Assembly (NCBI GenBank): GCA_030447505.1
Contig: JAUJOT010000001.1
Coordinates: 476,295 to 540,294, forward strand
Direction: 5' to 3'
DNA: 64,000 nt
Origin: Solirubrobacteraceae bacterium
Lineage (GTDB): Bacteria > Actinomycetota > Thermoleophilia > Solirubrobacterales > Solirubrobacteraceae
How positions within the stretch are numbered: position 1 is the stretch's first letter; the number at the start of each line of letters is the position of its first letter. Made by a program: the position numbers and the translations under genes. Below, piece by piece: positions 38,750 through 45,764 of this stretch. The notes under the pieces were generated by a model that saw nothing but the letters and a program-made list of their open reading frames with translations, did no database searches and was not told where the DNA came from.

Positions 38750-40024
38750 TTGCCGCCGAAGATCCTCGTCGTCGGCGCCGGCGGTCGCGAGCACGCGCTC
38801 GTGCGCGCGCTCAAGCGCTCGGCCGCGGCGCCCGAGCTGCTGTGCGCGCCGGGCAACCCGGGCATCGCGGCGGACGCGCGACTTCTGCCGGTCGCCGTCG
38901 ACGACGTCGCCGCGCTCGCCGATGCGGCGCAGGGCGAGCGCTGCGACCTGGTCGTGGTCGGCCCCGAGGCCCCGTTGGTCGCCGGGCTCGCCGACGAGCT
39001 GGCGCAGCGCGCCATCGCCGTCTTCGGCCCGAGCAGGGCGGCCGCCCAGCTCGAGGGATCCAAGCAGTACGCCAAGCAGGTCATGGAGGCGGCGGGCGTG
39101 GCGACCGCGCGCTGGTGCGCCGTCGACGACGTCGAGGCGGGGATGGCGGCGATCGAGTCCTATCCGGTCGTGCTGAAGTTCGACGGGCTTGCGGCGGGCA
39201 AGGGGGTCGTCATCGCAGCCGACGAGGATGAGGCGCGCGCGGCGCTGGCCGGCTTTCTCGTGCAGCGCCGGTTCGGTCCGGGGCGCGTCGTCGTCGAGGA
39301 GTGCCTGCTGGGCGAGGAGCTGTCGCTGCTGGCTCTGTGCGACGGCGTTCGCGCGCTGCCGATGGCGCCGGCGCAGGACTACAAGCGGATCTTCGACGCC
39401 GACCAGGGGCCGAACACGGGCGGGATGGGCTCCTACTCGCCGGTGCCGGGCGTCGGCCCCGAGCAGCTGGCGGAGCTCGCGGTACGTGTTCACGGACCGA
39501 TCGTGGACCTGCTGCGCAGGCGCGGGACGCCGTTTCAGGGCGTCCTGTACGCGGGGATCATGCTCACCTCCGACGGTCCCAAGGTGCTCGAGTACAACGT
39601 GCGCTTCGGCGATCCCGAGACGCAGGCCGTGCTGCCGCGGCTGCGCTCGGATGCCCTCGAGGTGCTCAGCGCCGCGGCGCGGCCGGGGGGGCTGGAGAGC
39701 GTCGAGCTCGACTTCGCCGACGACTGGGCCGTGACCTTGGTGCTGGCGAGCGCGGGATACCCCGGCGCGCCGCGGACGGGCGACGTGATCACAGGGCTGG
39801 ACGACGTGCCGGACGCGATCGAGGTCACGCACGCGGGAACCAGGCGCCGCGACGACGGCGCGATCGTGACCGCGGGCGGACGCGTGCTGAACGTCACCGC
39901 GCTGGCCGCGACGCCGGCCCGCGCGCGTGACGCCGCCTATGCTGCGGCGCAGCGAATCAACTTCGCAGGGCGTCAGCTTCGCAGCGACATCGCCCTGCGC
40001 GCGGTGGAGAGGACGGGCGAATGA
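38750..40024 (+). CDS. purD: phosphoribosylamine-glycine ligase PurD
   Basis: A 424-residue ATP-grasp enzyme joining glycine to phosphoribosylamine in purine synthesis. VVGAGGREHALVRALKRS is the family start. PLVAGLADEL, the GSKQYAKQVM motif and FDGLAAGKGVV (ATP loop) are visible. So are FDADQGPNTGGMGSYSP (signature) and VLEYNVRFGDPETQ (metal site). It uses a TTG start; no other start fits. The stop overlaps purE by 4 nt (ATGA). Confidence 0.97.
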   Translation: MPPKILVVGAGGREHALVRALKRSAAAPELLCAPGNPGIAADARLLPVAVDDVAALADAAQGERCDLVVVGPEAPLVAGLADELAQRAIAVFGPSRAAAQLEGSKQYAKQVMEAAGVATARWCAVDDVEAGMAAIESYPVVLKFDGLAAGKGVVIAADEDEARAALAGFLVQRRFGPGRVVVEECLLGEELSLLALCDGVRALPMAPAQDYKRIFDADQGPNTGGMGSYSPVPGVGPEQLAELAVRVHGPIVDLLRRRGTPFQGVLYAGIMLTSDGPKVLEYNVRFGDPETQAVLPRLRSDALEVLSAAARPGGLESVELDFADDWAVTLVLASAGYPGAPRTGDVITGLDDVPDAIEVTHAGTRRRDDGAIVTAGGRVLNVTALAATPARARDAAYAAAQRINFAGRQLRSDIALRAVERTGE

Positions 40025-40491
40025 GCGAGCAGGCCGAACCGGCGACCCAGACCGACGTCGTCGTCGAACTGGAGGAGATCGAGGTCGACGCGCCGCGCGT
40101 CGGCATCATCATGGGCTCCAAGAGCGACATGGACGTCATGGACGGGGCCGCGAAGGTGCTGCGCGAGGCCGACGTGCACCACGAGGTCCGCGTCATGTCC
40201 GCCCACCGCGAGCCCGAGATCGTCGCCGAGTACTGCGCCAACGCGCGGATGCGCGGCCTGCGCGTGATCATCGCCGGTGCCGGTCTGTCGGCGGCGCTGC
40301 CGGGCGTCGCGGCGGCGCATACCGACCTGCCGGTGATCGGGGTGCCGCTGTCCAGTCGCCTGTCGGCGATCGGCGGCCTCGACGCGATCCTCAGCGTGCT
40401 GCAGATGCCGCCGGGCGTCCCCGTGGCGGGCGTCGGCCTCGACAACGCGAAGAACGCGGGTCATCTGGCGCTGCGGATCCTCACGAGCTGA
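40021..40491 (+). CDS. purE: 5-(carboxyamino)imidazole ribonucleotide mutase PurE
   Basis: A 156-residue class I PurE that moves the carboxyl of N5-CAIR to C4. Catalytic blocks are GIIMGSKSDMDVM, MSAHREPEI with the key His, AGAGLSAALPGVAAAHT and GVGLDNAKNAGHLALRIL. An acidic N-terminal extension of about 25 residues precedes the core. It is coupled to purD by an ATGA overlap. No purK is in the window. Confidence 0.97.
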   Translation: MSEQAEPATQTDVVVELEEIEVDAPRVGIIMGSKSDMDVMDGAAKVLREADVHHEVRVMSAHREPEIVAEYCANARMRGLRVIIAGAGLSAALPGVAAAHTDLPVIGVPLSSRLSAIGGLDAILSVLQMPPGVPVAGVGLDNAKNAGHLALRILTS

Positions 40492-40850
40492 GGCGCGCCC
40501 GCATCCGGCGCCGCGCGCCCGCGCGGGCGCCGGTTCTCGGCGGGGCGCGCGCCGCGCAGCACGCGCCGCATCGTGGCCGGCCGCAGGACGTGGCGCGGGC
40601 GCTCGCGCATCCCGATCACCTGCACGAGCGCCTCCGCCACCTGCGGATAGTGCTCGGCCCGGCGCGCAGCCGGCGCAGGTAGGCGTTGATCGCGCGCACG
40701 GGCACCGGCGCCTTCGCCTCGACCACCGGCAACGCGAGGTCGGCGCCGGTCGACAGCCTCCAGGCGTCGTCGTCACGAGCACGAGCTTGTCGCCGCGCAA
40801 CGCGCCTGCGGGCAGCCGCACGTAGCGGCTGGCGTAGCGCACGTCGATCG
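40492..40850 (-). pseudogene. frameshifted gene remnant of unknown family
   Basis: Starting near 40850 on the minus strand one frame reads RYASRYVRLPAGALRG then DKLVLVTTT. A second frame gives DAWRLSTGADLALPVVEAK and PVPVRAINAYLRRLRA. After another shift it reads EHYPQVAEALVQVIGMRERP and RHVLRPATMRRVL. The pieces are contiguous and protein-like, so at least two frameshifts broke one gene. I do not know the family. It overlaps nothing intact, and it lies between purE and purB. Confidence 0.5.
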
Positions 40851-41150
40851 CGCGACTACGAGGTCGGCGGCCGCCGCTACGGGGTCTTCGCACACGACGA
40901 CCGCCCGCAGCGCGGCGGCGCGACGTCGGTCCTCTGCGAGGCCGTGGAGGAGGCCGTCAACAGCCTGGCGGGCGATCCGCGCGACGCTGAAGCTCGCGCG
41001 CGCGCTCACCCGCGCCCGGCGCCCACGCAGGAGGCTGCGGCGGAGGTCCTCGGCCTTCCCTTCGGCACGTATCGCCGGCATCTGACGCGCGGCGTCGAGC
41101 GCGTCGTCGAGTGGCTCTGGCAGCGCGAGCTGTACGGGCCCGAGCGCTGA
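40851..41150 (+). pseudogene. C-terminal remnant of an ATP-binding or regulatory protein
   Basis: Beginning at DYEVGGRRYGVFAHDDRP the frame ends with PAPTQEAAAEVLGLPFGTYRRHLTRGVERVVEWLWQRELYG. The last part matches the helix-turn-helix-like C-terminus that closes some large actinobacterial proteins (TYRRHLxRGxxRVxEWLW). No start or N-terminal domain precedes it, so only the tail is left. It may be an independent small gene, but no ribosome site supports that. Confidence 0.4.
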
Positions 41151-41232
41151 CGCTCGGTAGGCCGTGAGCAGAAACCGACCTGGTGGGTGAGCAGCCGCGC
41201 GCGGGAGCTCGGCGTGTCAACCGAGGAGGTGC

Positions 41233-41321
41233 ATGATGCAGCGGGTCGGAGAGCATGCCGTCGTCGTCGGCGGGAGCATCGCGGGCTGCTGACCGCCGCC
41301 GCGATCGCAGACGCCTAGCGC
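41233..41321 (+). pseudogene. N-terminal relic of an FAD-dependent monooxygenase
   Basis: GAGGAGG (41223-41229) and ATGATG lead into MMQRVGEHAVVVGGSIAGC and a stop. Restoring one base gives GSIAGLLTAAAIADA, the FAD-binding GxGxxG-like start of aromatic-ring hydroxylases/halogenases. A stop codon follows soon and the rest of the gene is missing. The relic is too short to judge beyond the dinucleotide fold. Confidence 0.4.
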
Positions 41322-41336
41322 CGCGATAATGGCGGC

Positions 41337-42605
41337 GTGATCGCTCGCTACACGCGCCCGGAGATCGGCGCGCTCTGGACCGACGCGGCCCGCATGGAGG
41401 CGTGGCGGCGCGTCGAGGTCGCCGCCTGCGAGGCGATGGAGGGCCCGAGCGCAGAGGAGCTCGACGCGATCCGCAGGGCGACGTTCACCGTCGAGGCCGT
41501 CCACCAGCGAGAGGCGATCACCGACCACGACGTCGCGGCGTTCGTCGACGTGCTCAGCGCGTCGGCCGGCGACGCCGGGCGCTGGATCCACTTCGGCCTG
41601 ACCTCGAGCGACGTGCTCGACACCGCGCTCGCGCTGCAGATCCGGTCGGCGGGCGCGATCGTGCTGCGTGGCGCGCGCGACCTGCACGAGGCGCTGGCCC
41701 AGCGCGCGCGGGAGCACGCGGACACCGTCTGCGTCGGGCGCACGCACGGCGTCCACGCCGAGCCGACGACGTTCGGGGTGAAGCTCGCAGGCTTCGCGAT
41801 GGAGGCGCGGCGCAACGTCGACCGCCTCGAGCGCGCGTTCGCACAGGCCTCCGTCGGCGCGATCAGCGGCGCCGTCGGGACGTACGCCTCCACGTCGCCG
41901 GCGTTCGAGCTGCGCGTGCTCGAGCGCCTCGGCCTGGAGCGCGAGCCGGTCTCGACGCAGGTCGTCGCGCGCGACCGCCACGCCGAGCTGCTGCAGGCGA
42001 TCGCGCTCGCCGGCGCGGGCCTCGAGCGGCTCGCGACGGAGATCCGCCACCTGCAGCGCACCGAGGTGCGCGAGGTCGAGGAGCCGTTTCGCTCGGGGAA
42101 GCAGAAGGGCTCGAGCGCGATGCCGCACAAGCGAAACCCGATCACGACCGAGCGGATCACCGGCCTGGCGCGCGTGCTGCGCGGTAACGCCTCGGCAGCG
42201 GTCGAGAACGTCGCGCTGTGGCACGAGCGCGACATCTCGCATTCGGGCGCCGAGCGCGTGATCCTGCCCGACTCGACGATCCTGCTCGACTACCTGCAGT
42301 CGCTCGCGATCCGCGTCGTGCGCGGCATGGTCGTCCACGAGGACCGCATGCGCGAGAACGTCGAGCTGACCTATGGGGCCCTGTTCAGCCAGCGGGTGCT
42401 GCTGGCGCTGGTGGAGGGCGGGATGTCGCGCGACGAGGCGTACCGCGGGGTGCAGGAGGCCGCGCAGCGCGCGTGGGACGAGCGCACGCCGCTGCGCGAG
42501 CTGCTGGAGGCGCGGCCCGAGCTCGGGCTCGACCTCGACGCGGTCTTCGATCTCGGCGCGTACACGCGGCATGCGGCGGAGATCGTGGGACGGCTCGAGC
42601 GATGA
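41337..42605 (+). CDS. purB: adenylosuccinate lyase PurB
   Basis: A 422-residue fumarase-superfamily enzyme acting in purine synthesis (SAICAR to AICAR and adenylosuccinate to AMP). [14 protein letters not shown] is the family start; [26 protein letters not shown] (catalytic His) and the signature [17 protein letters not shown] with the flexible Ser loop are present. GTG at 41337 is the start. The C-terminus ([18 protein letters not shown]) is normal. It is separated from purE by the debris at 40492-41321. Confidence 0.97.
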   Translation: MIARYTRPEIGALWTDAARMEAWRRVEVAACEAMEGPSAEELDAIRRATFTVEAVHQREAITDHDVAAFVDVLSASAGDAGRWIHFGLTSSDVLDTALALQIRSAGAIVLRGARDLHEALAQRAREHADTVCVGRTHGVHAEPTTFGVKLAGFAMEARRNVDRLERAFAQASVGAISGAVGTYASTSPAFELRVLERLGLEREPVSTQVVARDRHAELLQAIALAGAGLERLATEIRHLQRTEVREVEEPFRSGKQKGSSAMPHKRNPITTERITGLARVLRGNASAAVENVALWHERDISHSGAERVILPDSTILLDYLQSLAIRVVRGMVVHEDRMRENVELTYGALFSQRVLLALVEGGMSRDEAYRGVQEAAQRAWDERTPLRELLEARPELGLDLDAVFDLGAYTRHAAEIVGRLER

Positions 42606-43074
42606 GCAGCTGCGTTGGCGCCGCGTGTGCCGGGCAAGCGCGGCGGCAGCCCGCCGGTCTCGAGAAGGACCACTCGCAGAAGCGGGCGGCGAGCTAGGGT
42701 CGACCCGCTCTGGGAGTGGGCGTCGCGGCTGTGAGACAGCGTTACGCCGCCGAGGATGCCTCTTTGCAGAGGTTGCCGCGAATAGTCAGTGCTAATCGGC
42801 TCCGGATTGCTCTTTTGCGTGGCGCGGTACATGCGCCGCGATGCGATGCATGACGCCATATGCGAGGGAGCATTGACACGAAATGCGGTGACATCGAAGC
42901 TGCCGCATCACTGCCGAACACGCTTCTCAGCCGCAAGAGCCACCTGCTCACAAGCCGCAGCGCAGACCGCCGTGCCCGGCGCGACACCTTTCACTCGGCT
43001 CAGCGTGTTGCGTAAAGTGGTCGGCCGATGATGTCGCAAGGATCGGTCAGCGTCGGTTGGTCCGGACAGACCGC
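42606..43074. other. intergenic region without a supported gene
   Basis: 469 bp, less GC-rich than its surroundings, between purB and the initiating transferase. Two short hairpins are visible (CCTCT-TTGC-AGAGG at 42759-42772; GGCGC-GGTACAT-GCGCC at 42821-42837), neither followed by a T tract. TAAAGT (43013-43018) could be a -10 for the next operon but lacks a good -35. No tRNA or small protein was recognised. Confidence 0.45.
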
Positions 43075-44535
43075 ATGTTGAGTTCGGCGGTGCGCGGCGA
43101 CAAGCGCCGCATGCGCGGAGCCGGCCCCTCCGTCCCTGACCCGATCAGCGACGTCGGTCCGCGCGGCACCATCCGGGTCCGCGACGCGTTCGCCCGTCGT
43201 GCGCTCGCGACGGCCGACATCGCCGCAGCCGCCGGCGCCTACATGCTCGCGGTGGTCGTTGCAGCCGGCGGCGAGGCTCGCTGGGAAGCGCTCCTGGCGC
43301 TGCCGCTCGTCGTGGTCGCGAACAAGGTCGCCGGCCTCTACGACCGCGACGACCTGCTGATCTACAAGGCGACCTCGCTCGACGAGATGCCGGCGCTCTT
43401 CAACGTCGCGACGCTGGCCACGCTCCTGATGGCGCTCGGCGGCAACGCGGTCGCCGATGGCGACCTGACCCCGCTGCCGCTGCTCGTCCTCTGGCTGAGC
43501 CTCACGCTCCTCCTGGTGATCTTCCGCGCCGGCGCGCGCGCCTTCGCGCTGCGCCAGACGGCGACGGAACGATGCGTCGTGATCGGCGATGCCGACGCGA
43601 GCGCGCAGCTCGCGTCGAAGCTCGACGACAGCCCGCACATCAACAGCGAGGTCATCGGCTACGTCCCGCTGCGCGACCGCATCCGCTCGGACGACCCGTC
43701 GCCGCTGGGAGCCCTCGAGGAGCTCGGCGACCTGCTGGACGACCACGACATCCACCGCGTCATCGTCGCGCCTCGCGACACCGACTCCGACGCCCACCTG
43801 AACGTCGTGCGCACCGTCAAGGCGCTGGGCGTCAAGCTCAGCGTGCTGCCGCGGATCCTCGAGGTGGTGGGGTCGTCGTCGGAGTTCGACGACCTCGACG
43901 GGTTGATGGTGCTGGGCGTGCGGCGCTTCGGGCTGACCCGCTCCTCGCGGGTGACGAAGCGCGCGCTCGACGTGGTCGGTGCCACGGCGATGCTGCTCCT
44001 CGCAGCGCCCTTCATGCTGGCGATCATGGCGGCGATCAGGCTGGACTCCGCCGGACCTCCGTTCTTTCGCCAGAAGCGCGTCGGCCGCGACGACCAGGTC
44101 TTCGAGATCGTGAAGTTCCGCACGATGGCCGCCGATGCCGAGGCGCGCAAGCAAGAGCTGCTCGCCGACAACGAGACCGAGGGGCTGTTCAAGATGCGCG
44201 ACGACCCGCGGGTCACGCGCGTGGGCCGCCTGCTGCGGCGCTCGTCGCTGGACGAGCTGCCCCAGCTCCTCAACGTCCTGCAGGGCCATATGAGCCTCGT
44301 CGGTCCGCGTCCGCTCGTCCTCGACGAGGATCGTCGCATCGTCGGCTGGCATCGCCGGCGGCTGCAGCTCAAGCCGGGGATGACGGGGCCATGGCAGATT
44401 CTGGGGTCCGGCCGGATCCCGCTGTACGAGATGGTGAAGATCGACTATCTCTATGTCGCCAACTGGTCGATGTGGAGCGACCTCAAGCTGCTGATCCGGA
44501 CGATCCCGTATGTGCTGGCGCGGCGCGGCCTGTGA
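43075..44535 (+). CDS. polyprenyl glycosylphosphotransferase (WbaP/CpsE-like, long form)
   Basis: A 486-residue protein: N-terminal four to five hydrophobic helices (about 45-170, with AGLYDRDDL between them), a CoA-binding-like Rossmann region (RCVVIGDADASAQLAS, 180-290), and a C-terminal sugar transferase with [43 protein letters not shown] and KPGMTGPWQIL. It adds the first sugar-phosphate to undecaprenyl phosphate at the start of region 2. ATG at 43075 is chosen over a TTG at 43057. GTGA overlap with the next GT4. Confidence 0.93.
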   Translation: MLSSAVRGDKRRMRGAGPSVPDPISDVGPRGTIRVRDAFARRALATADIAAAAGAYMLAVVVAAGGEARWEALLALPLVVVANKVAGLYDRDDLLIYKATSLDEMPALFNVATLATLLMALGGNAVADGDLTPLPLLVLWLSLTLLLVIFRAGARAFALRQTATERCVVIGDADASAQLASKLDDSPHINSEVIGYVPLRDRIRSDDPSPLGALEELGDLLDDHDIHRVIVAPRDTDSDAHLNVVRTVKALGVKLSVLPRILEVVGSSSEFDDLDGLMVLGVRRFGLTRSSRVTKRALDVVGATAMLLLAAPFMLAIMAAIRLDSAGPPFFRQKRVGRDDQVFEIVKFRTMAADAEARKQELLADNETEGLFKMRDDPRVTRVGRLLRRSSLDELPQLLNVLQGHMSLVGPRPLVLDEDRRIVGWHRRRLQLKPGMTGPWQILGSGRIPLYEMVKIDYLYVANWSMWSDLKLLIRTIPYVLARRGL

Positions 44536-45764
44536 CGCCCGGAGCGCGCGCATGGCGGGGCGGCACGGCCTCCCGACAGCAGGCGTCCGCCGCTCCCCGC
44601 TCGGTGGCGGTGGTGCACGACTACCTCAACCAGCGCGGAGGAGCCGAGCGGGTTGCGCTGGAGATGGCGCGGCTGTGGCCTGAAGCGCCGATCTACACAT
44701 CGCTGTACCGGCCGGCCTCGACGTTCCCGGAGTTCGCGGAGCGCGAGGTGCTCACCTCGTTCCTCGGCCGCCTGCCCGTCGACAGCGGGTTTCGCAACCT
44801 CCTGCCCCTGTACCCCGCCGCGTTTCGAGGTTTCGGGAGCCTGCGCCAGGATCTCGTGGTCAGCAGCTCGGCGGGGTGGGCGCACGGCGTGCGCACCGGC
44901 CGCGACAGCACGCACGTCGTCTATTGCCACACACCCGCGCGCTGGCTGTACGGGGGCGAGCATCTGGGTGACCGTTCGGCGCGCGAGCGCGTCGCCCGTC
45001 CGCTGTTCGGCGCCCTGCGCGGCTGGGACCGTGCCGCCGCGCGGCGCGCCGATCGCTATGTCGCCAACTCGCAGAACGTCCGCCGGCGCATCCGCGCGAC
45101 GTACGGCATCGACGCCGATGTCGTCTACCCGCCGGTCGACGTGGATCGCTTTTGTCCGCGGCCGCGCGGAGACCGGTTGCTCGTCGTCTCCCGGCTGCTG
45201 CCGTACAAGCGCGTGCATCTCGCGGTCGAGGCTGCCAGCCGCGCGCGCCTGCCGCTGGACGTCATCGGATCCGGCCCGAGCTACCACGAGCTTGCGGCGA
45301 TGGCGGGGCCGACGGTGCGCTTCGATCGCCGCCTCGAGGACGCGGCGATCACCGAGCTGATGGAGAACTGCCGCGCGCTGCTGCTGCCCGGCGACGAGGA
45401 CTTCGGGATCACCCCGGTCGAAGCGCTGGCGGCGGGCAAGCCGGTCGTCGCGTTCGCCAGGGGAGGCGCGCTCGAGACGCTCGAAGACGGGGTCAGCGCC
45501 GCGATGTTCAGCGAGCCGACGGCGGAAGCGCTGCTGGCGGCGATCAAGCGCGTCGACACGATCGAGACATCGCCGGAGACGCTCGCCTCGCACGCGCGGC
45601 GCTTTTCGCCGCAGGCATTCCGCGAAGGTCTGCTGGCCGCCGTCGAGCGTGCTCGTCTCGGCACGTCACGAGCATCGCCGTGCCGCCGCTGCCGCTCGCC
45701 TCGCGCGTCCCGCCGGCGCTCGCGCCGGCGGTTCTCGGCACGACGCTCGTCCTGGTGCTCGTGA
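44532..45764 (+). CDS. glycosyltransferase family 4
   Basis: A 410-residue GT-B enzyme. SVAVVHDYLNQRGGAERVALEMARL is a typical start, and later come HVVYCHTPARWLYGG, ADRYVANSQNVRRRI, LVVSRLLPYKRVHLAVEA and the EDFGITPVEALAAGKPVVAF acidic block. GTG at 44532 overlaps the upstream stop by 4 nt. The last 35 residues (Arg/Ser-rich) overlap the next gene's beginning in another frame and are not conserved in GT4; the enzyme really ends near 45655, so a stop may have been lost. Confidence 0.9.
   Translation: MTPGARAWRGGTASRQQASAAPRSVAVVHDYLNQRGGAERVALEMARLWPEAPIYTSLYRPASTFPEFAEREVLTSFLGRLPVDSGFRNLLPLYPAAFRGFGSLRQDLVVSSSAGWAHGVRTGRDSTHVVYCHTPARWLYGGEHLGDRSARERVARPLFGALRGWDRAAARRADRYVANSQNVRRRIRATYGIDADVVYPPVDVDRFCPRPRGDRLLVVSRLLPYKRVHLAVEAASRARLPLDVIGSGPSYHELAAMAGPTVRFDRRLEDAAITELMENCRALLLPGDEDFGITPVEALAAGKPVVAFARGGALETLEDGVSAAMFSEPTAEALLAAIKRVDTIETSPETLASHARRFSPQAFREGLLAAVERARLGTSRASPCRRCRSPRASRRRSRRRFSARRSSWCS

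Noticed and set aside
42606-43074. Hairpins and a possible small RNA between purB and the initiating transferase
   Set aside because: Stems are only five base pairs with no T tract or conserved pattern visible.
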